Notes: generated by a model from the letters alone, not told the origin. A stretch of 64,000 bases of DNA from Pseudomonas oryzihabitans (GCF_001518815.1 NZ_CP013987.1:1901001-1965000), one strand, 5' to 3'; numbered from the stretch's first letter, positions 17,124 to 28,366 are shown. A program made the numbers and translations.

Positions 17124-17801
17124 ATGAGTTTCTTTTTGGAAAACTGGAATTTCGTGGTCAAGGGTCTGCTGATGACTCTGCAGCTGGCGCTGGTCGTTTT
17201 GCTCTTCACCACCCTGGTCTCGGTTGTGTTTGGTGTACTGGCCACGCTCCCGCAGCGCTGGTTGGGCTGGCTGATCCACGGTTATGTGGAGCTGTTTCGC
17301 TCGATCCCGCTAATCGTCAACGTCTTTTTTATCTTCTTCGGCGCGCCGCTGCTCGGACTGGACCTGTCGCCCTTCGCCGCGGTGACCACCGGCCTGACCC
17401 TCTGGGGCAGTGCCAATGGCATCGAGATAGTTCGTGGTGGTTTGGAGGCAGTGCCTCGGCATCAATGGAAGAGTGCCTGGGCGCTAGGTTTGCCACGTTG
17501 GCGCATCTACTTGCACATCATAGGTCCGCAATCTCTCAAGGCCATTTTGCCGGCCTATACCGGGCTGCTCACCCTACTGGTCCAGGCTACCTCCCTCGGA
17601 GCTCTGGTCGGAGTCGGCGAGTTCCTGAAGACCGGTCAGACCCTGATCGAGCGTACCACCATGATGACGGGCGCCAGTCCTGCCTTCACCGTCTACGGCA
17701 CGGTGCTGCTCGTCTATTTCATCATCTGCTCATTGCTCAGCTGGCTCAGTCGCTACCTTGAGCGCCGTCTGGGTCGTCCGCTGGTCCGTAACCCGTCCTA
17801 G
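17124..17801 (+). CDS. Polar amino acid ABC transporter permease (HisQ/GlnP family)
   Basis: A 225-residue permease paralogous to its upstream neighbour: VVKGLLMTLQLALVVLLF, ELFRSIPLIVNVFFIFFGAP, and the EAA loop near KSAWALGLPRWRIYLHII. The ATG at 17124 has GAGG five bases upstream; a GTG at 17118 is a less likely start. It begins seven bases after the previous stop, fitting tight operon coupling. Confidence 0.9.
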   Translation: MSFFLENWNFVVKGLLMTLQLALVVLLFTTLVSVVFGVLATLPQRWLGWLIHGYVELFRSIPLIVNVFFIFFGAPLLGLDLSPFAAVTTGLTLWGSANGIEIVRGGLEAVPRHQWKSAWALGLPRWRIYLHIIGPQSLKAILPAYTGLLTLLVQATSLGALVGVGEFLKTGQTLIERTTMMTGASPAFTVYGTVLLVYFIICSLLSWLSRYLERRLGRPLVRNPS

Positions 17802-17812
17802 AGAGGCATCCC

Positions 17813-19312
17813 ATGCAAGAATCCAAGGTTAGTCGTCGTCTCCGGGAGGCCACTGCGCCCGAGGTCTGCGAATTCATCTATGCCCCGCGCCTGGCCGGCT
17901 TCGCCGAGGGCTTTCCCTACCTAGGCGACGTCAACAAGGCCCATGTGGTAATGCTAGCCGAGCAAGGGCTGATTGACCGCGCCCAGGCTGCGGCCTTGGC
18001 CCGCGGCATTCTGGAGCTGGAGACCGCAGGTCCTGCGGCGGTGCACCTAGATCCATTGCGCGAGGATGCCTACTTCAATTACGAGGCCGCGCTGATCGAG
18101 CGCCTTGGGGCGGACATCGGTGGTCGCCTGCACATCGGCCGCAGCCGTAACGACATCCTTGCCACGCTTGACCGATTGCGGGCTCGGGATGTGCTCGCCG
18201 AGGTATTGGAAACGTTGCAAGAGGTCCGGACGACCGCCCTCCAGAGAGCCGAGCGCTATGCCAATACGGTGATGCCGGGGCATACCCACCTGCAGCCGGC
18301 GCAGCCGATCACCTATGGCTTCTATCTGGCCGGTGTGGCACAGGCGCTGGAGCGGGACAGCCTGCGCCTGGCCGCAACCCTCGACAGCATGAATCAGAGT
18401 CCTCTGGGCGCGGCTGCCTTTGCCGGCACCCCTTTCGCTATCGACCGAGCGCGTACGGCTGAGCTGCTGGGCTTCGATGGCTACCTGGACAATGCCCTGG
18501 ACGCCGTTGCCTCGCGCGACTTCATCCTCGAAGGACTATCGCATCTAAGCCTATTGGCGGTGTTCTGGAGTCGAATAGCTCAGGACTACTTTGTCTGGGC
18601 TACTCATGAATTCGGCCTGATCGAATTTCCCGACAGCGTCGCCGGTACCTCCAGCATCATGCCGCAGAAGAAGAATCCGGTAGTGCTGGAATACCTCAAG
18701 GGCCGGAGCGGGCACATTGCCGGACTGCTGATGGCCGCCACCATGACGGTCAAGGGCACGCACTTTAGCCACAGCGGCGACGCTAATCGTGAAGGCACCC
18801 GTGGCTTCTGGGAGGCGGCGGAAGAAACCCTCCGCTGTCTGCGGCTCCTGGATTTGGTGTTGCGTACCGCACAACCCGATGGGGTACGTGGTTTGGAGCG
18901 CAGTGCCCTAGACTTCTCCACTGCCACGGGGTTGGCCGACCTCATCGTACGTGAAGGAGGGCTTTCGTTCCGCGAAGCACACCATGTCGTAGGGGCCGTG
19001 GTACGTCAGGCGCTGGATGCGGGGCTACCAGCTCACGCCATCGACAGTGACATGCTCGACCAGGCCGCCCAGGCGGTAATCGGACGTTCGTTGGGACTAG
19101 ATGCCACCCGAGTCGGCGAGAGTCTGGATCCCACTGCCAACGTCGCCTCGCGCCAATCCCCTGGAGGCCCGGGCGCACCGGCGCTGGCGCGCACTTTGGT
19201 AGCCGCTAGGGCGCGTCTGACCCTGGAACAGGAACGTCAGCAGAATCGCCGCGCACGCCAGGCGCAGAGCCAGACGCGCCTCAATGCCAGTCTGCGGGCG
19301 CTGACCCAGTGA
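17813..19312 (+). CDS. Argininosuccinate lyase family protein in a transporter operon
   Basis: A 499-residue member of the fumarase/aspartase superfamily, argininosuccinate lyase branch: GRSRND at 109-114, [11 protein letters not shown] with H159, and the signature loop [12 protein letters not shown] at 278-289 with the catalytic-base serine (S280/S281). The family cleaves C-N bonds to release fumarate. ArgH is normally biosynthetic and about 460-470 residues; here the gene sits between the permeases and ATPase of an importer under a LysR regulator, and carries a charged C-terminal extension ([19 protein letters not shown]). I infer a catabolic lyase acting on an imported N-substituted aspartate (argininosuccinate-like or opine-like). 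The substrate is unknown. Confidence 0.85.
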   Translation: MQESKVSRRLREATAPEVCEFIYAPRLAGFAEGFPYLGDVNKAHVVMLAEQGLIDRAQAAALARGILELETAGPAAVHLDPLREDAYFNYEAALIERLGADIGGRLHIGRSRNDILATLDRLRARDVLAEVLETLQEVRTTALQRAERYANTVMPGHTHLQPAQPITYGFYLAGVAQALERDSLRLAATLDSMNQSPLGAAAFAGTPFAIDRARTAELLGFDGYLDNALDAVASRDFILEGLSHLSLLAVFWSRIAQDYFVWATHEFGLIEFPDSVAGTSSIMPQKKNPVVLEYLKGRSGHIAGLLMAATMTVKGTHFSHSGDANREGTRGFWEAAEETLRCLRLLDLVLRTAQPDGVRGLERSALDFSTATGLADLIVREGGLSFREAHHVVGAVVRQALDAGLPAHAIDSDMLDQAAQAVIGRSLGLDATRVGESLDPTANVASRQSPGGPGAPALARTLVAARARLTLEQERQQNRRARQAQSQTRLNASLRALTQ

Positions 19313-20046
19313 GGACGCTGCTGAGGGTACGTGGCTTGAGCAAGAGCTTCGGCGCACAGCCGATCGTCCGCGGGGTGGACCTCGATGTTGCTGCGGGTGA
19401 GGTGGTTGTGGTGATAGGTCCGAGCGGCTCTGGAAAGTCGACATTCATCCGCTGTCTCAACAGCTTGGAACAGCCATCAGCCGGTACCGTGGAGCTTGAC
19501 GGTGTACCAGTTCATGCCGGCGACCGCCGTGCCTTGGCAACGTTGCGACAGAAAGTAGGGATGGTGTTCCAGGACTACACCTTGTTCCCGCATCTCTCGG
19601 TGCTACGCAACCTGACCTTGGCGCCGGTCAAGTTGGGGCGGCTGAGCGCTGCCGAAGCCAATCGTCAGGCCCGAGCATTACTGGAGAGAGTAGGGCTAGC
19701 GCACAAGGCTGATGCCTATCCGGCCGAGCTCTCAGGTGGCCAGCAGCAGCGGGTGGCTATCGTTCGAGCATTAGCCCTGCAGCCGCAACTCCTGCTGTTC
19801 GACGAGCCGACCTCGGCGCTTGATCCGGAAACGGTCAACGAGGTACTGGCGATCATGAAAGATCTGGCCCGTGAGGGCATGACCATGGTCGTGGTAACCC
19901 ACGAGATGGGCTTTGCCCGCGAGGTAGCGGACCGCGTGTTGTTTTTTGACGGTGGCCGCATCCTGGAGAGCGGCGCACCGGCGCAGCTATTTGGCGCGCC
20001 GCAAGAGCCGCGTACCCAGCAGTTCCTTGCGAATGTGCTGCACTAG
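19309..20046 (+). CDS. Polar amino acid ABC transporter ATP-binding protein (GlnQ/HisP family)
   Basis: A 245-residue ABC ATPase: Walker [10 protein letters not shown] near 40-48, Q-loop in [16 protein letters not shown], signature LSGGQQQR, Walker [15 protein letters not shown], and the switch His in VVTHEMGFA. It starts at a GTG overlapping the lyase TGA by four bases (GTGA), so it is translationally coupled. It powers uptake through the two permeases upstream. It is convergent with the AttH-like gene and the two stop codons overlap (20043-20046). Confidence 0.93.
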   Translation: MRTLLRVRGLSKSFGAQPIVRGVDLDVAAGEVVVVIGPSGSGKSTFIRCLNSLEQPSAGTVELDGVPVHAGDRRALATLRQKVGMVFQDYTLFPHLSVLRNLTLAPVKLGRLSAAEANRQARALLERVGLAHKADAYPAELSGGQQQRVAIVRALALQPQLLLFDEPTSALDPETVNEVLAIMKDLAREGMTMVVVTHEMGFAREVADRVLFFDGGRILESGAPAQLFGAPQEPRTQQFLANVLH

Positions 20047-21095
20047 TAGCCCGTCATCTCCAGATAGCCCATCCCCTTGGCACTGCCCTCCACGCCCACC
20101 GGGCCTTCCCAGTAGGGCGTGCCCAGGGCCATCCAGGCGTCGGGATTGACGGCAGCGATGCGCAGGTCGATGTTCTGCGCGGGAAGGACGATGGACCAGC
20201 GTACCGGCACCTCGCGTCCGGCAACCGAGTGGGTAGCCTGGGGTGTGAGGCGGATGTCGCCTGGCTGCAGAGGCTGGTTGTGGCCGTTGGCGGCGATCAG
20301 GTTGCCGAACAGGTAATGCTGGCCATCAGCCTGGCGCAGGCGATAGAGCATCAGCTGGCGACCGTCGTCCAGGTGCAGGGAAAACCAGTCCCAGCCGAGC
20401 TGGTCCGCGGCCAGGTGCTGGCTGCTCCATTCGCGATCGAGCCAGGCCTGGCCCTTGACCGGGATGCGTCGCCCCTCGATCTCCAGTTCGCCCTGCGCCT
20501 GGAAGAAGGGTTGGCTGTAATAGTAGGACGCCTGGCCGCTGGCGGATTTGCGACTCACGCCGCCTTCGCCCTGGAGCACCAGCGGGCCGGTCGCCGCGAG
20601 ATCTAGTCGGTAGGCAAAGCCCGGACCTTGGGCCTGGACCTGCGCCTGTCCGGCCAGGTCCCCTGTCAGACTCCAGTTATCGATCCAGGCAGAAAAGGGT
20701 GCGGCGGTGACACCGGCCTGGCCGATGCCGCCACGCCCCTGGGTCTGGACAGAGAACTGCCGCGTTTCGGTGGTGAGACCGGCGTGGCCCAGCCAGAGAT
20801 TGCCGTTGCGCCAGCCAGGCTGATTGGCGCCGGGCCTCAAGGCGCTGCGAAACAGCGTCCACTGGGCGCCATAGTGACGTCCTTCGGCGTCGCTGAGGTT
20901 GGCCGTGACGTACCACCATTCGATGCGGAAATCCGGATGAGCACCATGATCGGCCGGAAAGCTGAAGACCTTGCCGGGCACCACGGCTGCGAAGTTCTCG
21001 CTGCCCTGGCCAAGGCCGGCGAAGCCGTTGCCAGCCTGCTTTTCATCACAGCCGGTAAGCAGCAGGAGTGCGACCAGCAGGACCCTAGTGTTCAT
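20043..21095 (-). CDS. AttH/CrtC-like lipocalin-fold lipoprotein
   Basis: A 350-residue lipoprotein: signal with lipobox LLLTGC, then the CrtC/AttH domain (lipocalin-like double beta-barrel) recognised by [34 protein letters not shown] and [21 protein letters not shown]. CrtC is carotenoid 1,2-hydratase; most AttH-like members have no known reaction. The start lies inside the 3' end of the FtsX-type permease gene (11-bp overlap), so translation is coupled to the transporter. I infer that it works with the permease/ATPase pair in moving a hydrophobic molecule through the envelope. Confidence 0.85.
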   Translation of the reverse strand: MNTRVLLVALLLLTGCDEKQAGNGFAGLGQGSENFAAVVPGKVFSFPADHGAHPDFRIEWWYVTANLSDAEGRHYGAQWTLFRSALRPGANQPGWRNGNLWLGHAGLTTETRQFSVQTQGRGGIGQAGVTAAPFSAWIDNWSLTGDLAGQAQVQAQGPGFAYRLDLAATGPLVLQGEGGVSRKSASGQASYYYSQPFFQAQGELEIEGRRIPVKGQAWLDREWSSQHLAADQLGWDWFSLHLDDGRQLMLYRLRQADGQHYLFGNLIAANGHNQPLQPGDIRLTPQATHSVAGREVPVRWSIVLPAQNIDLRIAAVNPDAWMALGTPYWEGPVGVEGSAKGMGYLEMTGY

Positions 21096-23540
21096 TACCG
21101 AGTTCTCGCAGCAGATCCAGGGGTTGACTGCGCTGCAGGCGCAACAGCGGCCAGGCAGCGGCCAGCAGCGTGGCCACCAGGGCGATCGCGGACAACGCCA
21201 GCAACTGCCCGGGAAAGACCTGCAGCGGCAGGCGCCAGCCAAAGGCCTGGACGTTCACCACGGCGACCAGACACCAGGCGAGCAGGATGCCCAGGGGGAT
21301 GGCGAGGGCCAGGGTCAGGAGCGCAAGGCCCAGCAACTGCCCCAGACTGAGCAGGATCAGCCGCGGACGTTCGATGCCCAGCGCCCAGAGCGGCGCGAGT
21401 TGACCGAGGCGCCTTTGTGCCTGGCCGAGCAGGGCGATGAACAGGGCCAGACCGGCCACTGCCAGGGTCAGGGCATTGAGGGCGGCGGTGGCGCTGAAGG
21501 TGCGTTCGAAGACCTGGTCGGCATAACGGCGCAGCTGGCCCTGGTCGATAGAGCGACTGGCGTCCAGGCCGAAGCGCTGCTGCAGACCTGCTCGCAAGGC
21601 CTCCACCTGGTTGGGTGCCATGCGAATGACGATGCGGACCAGGGCGGCGTCTGGCCATAGCGCCCGCAGACGCGCCTGGGACAGCAGCAGATGTCCGCGG
21701 GGATTGCCGTAGTCGGCGTAGGTGGCGAGTACGGGGGCGGACCAGCGTTCCTGGCTGCCCAGCAGTTCGACAGGCTGTCCCTTGGCTAACTGAAGGTGCC
21801 GGGCCAGTTGTTCGCTGAGCATCACCCCCTCGCCCGCGAAGAAGGGCGTCCAGGCGTCGCCACCGGCATCGAGCAGTGGCCAGTGCTCGCGATAGAGGTC
21901 AGCGTCCACCACACCACTCAGGGTAGTCGGCAGGCCCTGCAGTCTGGTCTCCAGCTCGTACACCGGCAGCACGGCGCGCACGCTGGGCTGCCGGGGCAGC
22001 CAGTCGAGCAGGGCGGCTGCCTCCTTGGCGTCCGCTGGGCGCAGATAGAGTTCGGCGGCCAGGCGCTGATCGAGCCAGCCGTCGAAGGTGCGACGAAAGC
22101 CCTCGGTCATGCTGCCGGCGCCGACGTTTGCCGCCAGGGCCAGGAGCAGCGCCATCAAGGCCTGGGACAGCCCCGGTAGCTGTTGCCGGGCATCGGCCAG
22201 GAACCAGCGTGCCAGTGGTCGACGGGCCCGTTTGAGCGACAGGTCCAGCAAGGCGCTCAGCAGGGGTGGCAACGCCAGGGCAGCCGCCAGCAGGAGGCAG
22301 CCGAGCAAGGCGAGGCCACTGGCCAGGCTGTTGCCTCCCAGCAGAAGACCCAGCGCCACCAGCCCTACCAGCACAGCGGCCAGGGCCTGGCGTCGGAGCC
22401 AGCGGCCGTGGGCCGCGCGCCAGGCTTCGCCCTGGGCGAGCGCCAGCAAGGGCAGGCGTGCCGCACGCCAGAGACCATCGGCGCCCGCCAGCAGGGCACC
22501 GCCCAGGCTGAGGCCGAGGCCCGCCAGCCACCAGGCCGGGCTCAGGGTCAGGGTGCCGGCGACTTCGGCGCCATAGAGCCCGCGCAAGCTGGCCGCTACG
22601 TCCGGCAGCAGCAGAGCGGCCAGGGCGTAGCCACTGGCCACGCCCAGGGCGCCCGCCACCAGGGCGATGAGCGCAAGTTCCAGGGTCAGTGCCAGGACCA
22701 GGGTCGCGGCCGACAGCCCGCAGGCCCGCAGCGTGCGCAGCAGCGAGCGCCGTTGTTCCAGGGCCAGGCCGGTTGCCGCGTGGACGATGAACAACCCTAC
22801 GGCGAAGGCCAGCAGGCCAAGCGCCAGCAGGTTGAGGTGGAAGCTGTCGGTCAACCGATCCAGCTCGGCGCCCTGGTCGTTTTCCACCCGTTGCAGTGGC
22901 TCGCCGTCGAGCGTGGGCAACTCGCGCTGGAAGGCTTTCGGCAGGATCAGCCGGGAGAGCTGCTCGGGAGCCTCCAGCAGGCGTTGCGCCTGACCGATAT
23001 CTACTACCAGGGTGCCAGGTGCCATCCCAGGGCGGGGCTGAAGGGGCGGCAGGGCCAGACCGTCCGCCCGGTGCAGCACCTCGTTGGCCTGAAGGTGCCA
23101 TTCACGCAAGGTTTCCGGCGCGACCCAGGTGGCACCCGCCGGACTGAGAAAGTCGAAGAGCGCCTCGGGTGGGGCGCTGGCCGCGACGCCCTGGTCGCTG
23201 GGCAGGGTAACCGGTTCTAGGCCCAGCAGCGGCACTGGGCGGTCGTGCCCGGCCAGTGCCAGGCGACCCTGTAGCACGGGAGATACCGGCCAGCCCTGGC
23301 GACGCAGCTCGACGAACAGCGATTGGGGAAAGTGCTTACCGTCGCGGGTCTCCAGGCTGGACTGATCGGCGCCGAATAACGCGCTAGCCTGGGCATAGCT
23401 CTGTCGGGCCTGGGCGTTGAGTGCCAGCACCCCGATCAATAGGGTGGTTGCGAGCCAGAGTCCTGCCAGCAGTCCGACGAGCTGCAGGGGATGCCGCCGC
23501 CAGTGGCTGACCAGGCTGTGCAGACTCCAATAGAGCAGCC

Positions 23541-23544
<4 letters not shown>
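21085..23544 (-). CDS. FtsX-family ABC transporter permease
   Basis: An 819-residue membrane protein with one N-terminal helix (LVGLLAGLWLATTLLIGVLA), a long periplasmic domain, a central block of helices (about 240-460) and a C-terminal FtsX domain (about 690-810). This duplicated FtsX arrangement is that of large MacB/LolCE-like permeases, which use mechanotransmission to act on periplasmic or lipid-anchored substrates. It overlaps the ATPase gene upstream by four bases and the AttH-like gene downstream. Confidence 0.9.
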
Positions 23545-24215
<671 letters not shown>

Positions 24216-24278
24216 CGCGCCTCCAGCGCCGGTCGTGGTCTGCAATCGACCGGACGTGGGCGGCGACGTTCAGCGTGG

Positions 24279-24569
24279 CTAGCGACGTTTGGTTTTGACC
24301 TTGCCGGCTTTTTCATCTTCCTCGCGCTGCAGGCGCTCGCACTTGCGCACCATGGTGAGGTAGTACACGGCGCTGCCGGCGAACAGAATGATGGGCAGGG
24401 CCATGGACATCTCCAGCAGGCTGCCCGGGAAGGCGCTGGGTACCCAGTGGTGATAGAGCAGGATGCCGATCGCCAGCAGCACCGAGTACAGCAGGCCGTA
24501 GCCCGCGGCCTTGCGCGATTCGCGAGCGAGGTCGAGGGGCGGACGGTTCAGATCGTTGGGCTCGAACAT
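24279..24569 (-). CDS. Small two-helix membrane protein, unknown function
   Basis: A 96-residue protein with two transmembrane helices (YGLLYSVLLAIGILLYHHWV and MALPIILFAGSAVYYLTMV) between charged ends; the C-terminus is strongly basic (KAGKVKTKRR), suggesting cytoplasmic tails. No family is recognised. It lies 63 bp upstream of the LolD-like gene on the same strand. An 8-bp dyad, AGGCGTTA/TAACGCCT, at 24595-24613 sits in its promoter region. Confidence 0.6.
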   Translation of the reverse strand: MFEPNDLNRPPLDLARESRKAAGYGLLYSVLLAIGILLYHHWVPSAFPGSLLEMSMALPIILFAGSAVYYLTMVRKCERLQREEDEKAGKVKTKRR

Positions 24570-24825
24570 GGAGGTCTCTGGCAGGCACGGAAGAAGGCGT
24601 TAGTTTAACGCCTGGACTCGCGCCGGTCGCCACTGCTCGGGCGCCTTGGACAAGACGTCGCAGGGGCTGCCTGCCGCTTGTTCACGCGATGTTCAGGCAG
24701 ACCTAAGCTTGAAATCTTATCCTTTGCAGCCATTTAGAGGCCTGGCGATGGCAAGCGAGCAGGTCTCCTTGTAAGCTCGATCAGGTTTTTGAAACGCGCA
24801 CGATGCGCACGGATAAGGAATCAAC

Positions 24826-25599
24826 ATGAAACAGTATCGGTTGGCAGCAGCAGTGGCCCTGGTGGGTCTGGTTCTGAGCGGCTGCGACTCCAAGCCCAAG
24901 GTCGAGCTGGAAAGCCCGGCCCAGAAGGCGTCCTACGGCATCGGCCTGAACATGGGCAAGAGCCTGGCTCAGGAAGGTATCGATGACCTGGATCCCAAGG
25001 CCGTCGCCCTGGGTATCGAAGACGCGGTAGGCAAGAAGGATCAGAAGCTGACCGATCAGCAGCTCACCGAGGCCTTCGCCGCCCTGCAGAAGCGTGCCGA
25101 AGAGAAGATGACCAAGGTCAGCGAGGACAACGCCAAGGCCGGTAAGAAATTCCTCGAAGAAAACGGCAAGAAGCCTGGCGTGGTCACCACCGCCTCCGGC
25201 CTGCAGTACGAAGTGGTCAAGAAGGGCGATGGCCCGCAGCCCAAGCCCACCGACGTGGTCACCGTGCACTACGAGGGCAAGCTGGTCGACGGCACCGTGT
25301 TCGACAGCTCCATCAAGCGTGGCACCCCGATCGACCTGCCGGTCAACGGCGTGATCCCGGGCTGGGTTGAGGCGCTGCAACTGATGCATGTCGGTGAGAA
25401 GGTCAAGCTGTACATCCCCTCCGAGCTGGCCTACGGCGCCCAGAGCCCGAGCCCGGCGATTCCGGCCAACTCCGTGCTGGTATTCGACCTGGAACTGCTG
25501 GGCATCAAGGACGCCGCCGCCGCGGACGCCGAAGACGCTCCGGCCGCTCCGGCTGCCGATGCTCCGGCTGCTGCCGAAAAGGCTCCGGCCAAGAAGTAA
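24826..25599 (+). CDS. fklB: FKBP-type peptidyl-prolyl isomerase lipoprotein (FklB/FkpA-like)
   Basis: A 257-residue periplasmic chaperone/PPIase: lipobox LVLSGC anchors it to a membrane; residues 30-110 are the FKBP_N dimerisation helices (SYGIGLNMGKSLAQEGIDDL); 120-225 are the FKBP fold (GLQYEVVKKGDGPQP, VTVHYEGKLVDGTVFDSS, VIPGWVEALQLM, IPSELAYG). A low-complexity Ala/Pro/Asp tail (about 228-257) ends in KK. The tail is unusual next to E. coli FkpA but similar tails occur in Pseudomonas homologues. It is monocistronic, with a strong terminator after it. Confidence 0.9.
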   Translation: MKQYRLAAAVALVGLVLSGCDSKPKVELESPAQKASYGIGLNMGKSLAQEGIDDLDPKAVALGIEDAVGKKDQKLTDQQLTEAFAALQKRAEEKMTKVSEDNAKAGKKFLEENGKKPGVVTTASGLQYEVVKKGDGPQPKPTDVVTVHYEGKLVDGTVFDSSIKRGTPIDLPVNGVIPGWVEALQLMHVGEKVKLYIPSELAYGAQSPSPAIPANSVLVFDLELLGIKDAAAADAEDAPAAPAADAPAAAEKAPAKK

Positions 25600-25617
25600 G
25601 CTGCTGCCGCTCCGCCA

Positions 25618-25641
25618 AACGCCCTGCTTGCAGGGCGTTTT
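25618..25641 (+). terminator. Rho-independent terminator of the FKBP gene
   Basis: AACGCCCTGC-TT-GCAGGGCGTT followed by TT: a perfect 10-bp stem with a 2-nt loop and a short T-run, 18 nt past the stop. Confidence 0.85.
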
Positions 25642-25748
25642 ACATTGGGCGCCGGGAAACCCTGAGGCGGCGGCGCGATCAAAGTTGAGGTGCGAAGCCT
25701 TGTGCCAAACAGGCCCCTGCCCAACGTCGTCTCCTGCCAGAGGTGTCC

Positions 25749-26213
25749 ATGAAGCCGCCGAAGAATTTTGATCGCTATCTTGGTATCGCCCAACGGCTGC
25801 TGGTCCGTGGCCGACTGCCGGCCCTGTTGCTGGGGGTGGCACGCAAGACCAGCAAGCGTGGCCTCAAGCTGGGCGAGGCACGCGATACCCTGAGCCTGTT
25901 CCATCAGCTGCTGCTGGCCTGGTGGCGTGGTCAGTATCGCGGGGTCAGTCGCAAGACGCTGCTGACCGTCGCTGGCGGTCTGGTCTACTTCCTGTTGCCC
26001 ATCGACCTGATTCCCGACTGGGTGCCCATGTTCGGGCTGCTCGACGACCTCGCCGTCCTCGCCTGGATCGGCAAGGCCTGCAGTGATGAGCTGGACGGCT
26101 TTCGTGCCTGGCGCGCCAACCGTACCGCGAGCCAGCAGGCTGCCCTGGCGGCGTTGCCCGACAAGCATGAGCGACCAGCGGCAGGTGTCGCCCTCGATCA
26201 GCTGCGGGACTGA
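25749..26213 (+). CDS. YkvA-like DUF1232 membrane protein
   Basis: A 154-residue protein with the DUF1232 core KTLLTVAGGLVYFLLPIDLI followed by PDWVPMFGLLDDLAVLAW, a short hydrophobic hairpin. The basic N-terminal half (VRGRLPALLLGVARKTSKRG) is amphipathic. The function is unknown. The ATG has AGAGG five bases upstream; a GTG six bases earlier overlaps that ribosome site and is rejected. The next gene starts five bases after its stop. Confidence 0.8.
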   Translation: MKPPKNFDRYLGIAQRLLVRGRLPALLLGVARKTSKRGLKLGEARDTLSLFHQLLLAWWRGQYRGVSRKTLLTVAGGLVYFLLPIDLIPDWVPMFGLLDDLAVLAWIGKACSDELDGFRAWRANRTASQQAALAALPDKHERPAAGVALDQLRD

Positions 26214-26218
26214 ACGGG

Positions 26219-26590
26219 TTGAGCGTACGGATCAGTCGCCAGCACTGGCTGGCCTTGCTGGACGAACTGGAGAGTGCGCGGCGTAGCCGTAGCCTGCTGA
26301 CCTATCGCTCGGTGATCGAGCGGCTGGGCCTGCCCCAGCCGGCGATGGTGACCCTGACGACCGCCCTGGAATACCTGGCCGCCCTGGACCGTCGCGAAGG
26401 GCGCCCCTTGCGCAGTGCCCTGGTGGTGAGCCAGAGCGGCACCCGCATCCCTCGTGAAGGCTTCTTCGACTGTGCAATGCGACTAGGCGCCCTGGAAGGC
26501 TCGCCACCGGTGACCGATGCGGTCAGCTGGCACGCGGCGGAAGTAACCCGGGTATTCGAACTCCACTATCCCGATCATCGCCAGGAATAG
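26219..26590 (+). CDS. Conserved hypothetical protein
   Basis: A 123-residue soluble protein (SRQHWLALLDELESARRSRSLLTYRSVIERLGLP, LEYLAALDRREGRPLRSALVVSQSGTRIPREGFFDCA). I do not recognise a functional family. The start appears to be TTG; no ATG or GTG gives a better N-terminus, and the first helix begins just after. It follows DUF1232 by five bases and is probably co-transcribed. Confidence 0.6.
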   Translation: MSVRISRQHWLALLDELESARRSRSLLTYRSVIERLGLPQPAMVTLTTALEYLAALDRREGRPLRSALVVSQSGTRIPREGFFDCAMRLGALEGSPPVTDAVSWHAAEVTRVFELHYPDHRQE

Positions 26591-26593
26591 GCG

Positions 26594-28339
26594 TCAGGCG
26601 CGCATCAGGTGCAGGCTGTAGCCGGGAACCAGTTTGGCATTGCGCTTGGCTTCCGAGGCCAGACCAGCCAGCCCGCTGGCGTCCACCCGCTTGCCGGCGT
26701 CCTTGTCCAGCTCCACCACGCCAAGCGATAACGACAGCAGCGGATACTCCCGCCGGCGACCGTCCCGGTCGTACGCCAGGAAGCAGCCGGCCTCCAGGTG
26801 TTCGCTGCGATAGAAGTGGCGGCAGCGTTCCTGGAAGGCTGCCATCAGGCCATTGAGCCGCTGCCGCCAGTCCGTCGAGCCCAACACCACCAGGAAGTCG
26901 TCGCCGCCGATATGGCCGACGAAATCCTGCTGTGGGTCCAGGCGCTCGGAAAGGGTCTGCGCCAGGCAAAGCAGCACCTCGTCACCCTTGGCATAGCCAT
27001 AGAGGTCGTTGAAGGGCTTGAAGCCGTCGATGTCGACATAGCACACGACGGCTTCACGCTGCTGATCCAGCAGGCGGGTCAGGCATTGCTGGATGGGCAC
27101 GTTGCCCGGCAGCTGGGTCAAGGGGTTGGCGTGTTTGGCCTGCTGGATACGCTGCTCGGTGATCAAGCGCAAGACATCCATCACCCGGCCGACGCCGACA
27201 TAGCGACCACCCTCGGTGATGATGAAGTCTTCTTCGATCCGCTGGCGGGCGCGGGTGGTGAGCAGGCGGCTGACCTGTTGCAGCGACTGGGTGCTCTCGC
27301 TGGCGAGGAAGTCCTGGCTCATCAGCCGGGCGATGGGTTTGCGGGCGAACACCTCGTGGGCGAAGGGTTTGAGCAGCGCCGAGCTCAGTTCGTGGTGATG
27401 AACGATGCCCACCGGGCGGTCATCGCTATCCACCACCGCCAGGGTATTGAGGCTGGGTTGCAGGCGAAAGCGCTCCAGCACGTCGGGGATCAGCATGTCC
27501 TCACCCACGGCGACCTGTTCCACCCTGAGGCTGGCTACAGTGGTCGATTCCTCGGCGAGGTCCGGGCTGCGGGTGATCATGACCGGTAACAGGGTCTGAA
27601 TTTCACGGGGTGGCGTCGCGGTTGGGCGACCCAGCAGGTAACCCTGCACCAGATCGACGCCCATGTTCGCCAGGGTGGACAGCTCTTCGTGGGTTTCGAT
27701 GCCTTCGGCGATCACCTTGGCCCGGGAGACCTCGGCCATCTTCAGGATGGAGCCGACGAACTCGCGTTTCACCTTGTCGCGATGGATGGACTCGATGAAG
27801 TGCCGATCGATCTTGACGAAGTCCGGACGCAATTCCGACCAGCGCCTGAGGCTGGAGTAGCCGGCACCCAGGTCGTCGAGGGCGATGGAGAAGCCCATGG
27901 CGCGGTAGTGGTGCAGGGCGGTGGCCAGCAGCGCGAAGTCGTCGATGGGCGCCTGTTCGGTCAGTTCGATCACCACCTGGGCGGGGGAGAGTCCGAGGCG
28001 CTGCAGCAGCTTGAGGGTCTGGCCGGACTGGTGCGCCGGCTCCAGCAGGGTTTCCGGGCAGACATTGAGAAACAGCAGACCGTCCAGCGCCAGTTCGCGA
28101 AAGCTCTGGCAGGACTGGTGACGCGCGGCGATTTCCAGCTCGGAGAGCCGACCGGCCTGGCGGGCGGTGGCATAGAGCGGCAGGGGTGAGTGCAGGGGCG
28201 TATTGGAAGCTCCCCGGATGAGGGCTTCATAGCCCAGGATGCGTCGTTCGCTCAAGGACACTATGGGTTGAAAGAGCGAATGCAACTCGCGGTTGGCGAG
28301 AATGCGATCCAACACTCCAGCCTGGTCGTTAAGCGTCAT
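26594..28339 (-). CDS. EAL-CBS-GGDEF cyclic-di-GMP signalling protein
   Basis: A 581-residue cytoplasmic protein. The EAL phosphodiesterase domain (1-250) keeps E38-A-L, ELTE, DDLGAG at 155-160 (canonical DDFGTG), KIDR and AEGIE, so c-di-GMP hydrolysis is plausible. A CBS pair (about 265-395) may bind a nucleotide. The GGDEF domain (405-575) has GGDDF at 478-482, a near-canonical active site. No membrane segment is seen. An upstream in-frame start would place 23 residues over the terminator region and is rejected. It is downstream of prc on the same strand, but a strong terminator separates them. Confidence 0.9.
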   Translation of the reverse strand: MTLNDQAGVLDRILANRELHSLFQPIVSLSERRILGYEALIRGASNTPLHSPLPLYATARQAGRLSELEIAARHQSCQSFRELALDGLLFLNVCPETLLEPAHQSGQTLKLLQRLGLSPAQVVIELTEQAPIDDFALLATALHHYRAMGFSIALDDLGAGYSSLRRWSELRPDFVKIDRHFIESIHRDKVKREFVGSILKMAEVSRAKVIAEGIETHEELSTLANMGVDLVQGYLLGRPTATPPREIQTLLPVMITRSPDLAEESTTVASLRVEQVAVGEDMLIPDVLERFRLQPSLNTLAVVDSDDRPVGIVHHHELSSALLKPFAHEVFARKPIARLMSQDFLASESTQSLQQVSRLLTTRARQRIEEDFIITEGGRYVGVGRVMDVLRLITEQRIQQAKHANPLTQLPGNVPIQQCLTRLLDQQREAVVCYVDIDGFKPFNDLYGYAKGDEVLLCLAQTLSERLDPQQDFVGHIGGDDFLVVLGSTDWRQRLNGLMAAFQERCRHFYRSEHLEAGCFLAYDRDGRRREYPLLSLSLGVVELDKDAGKRVDASGLAGLASEAKRNAKLVPGYSLHLMRA

Positions 28340-28366
28340 GGTAAGCCTGCAAGAACCCGAAAACGA

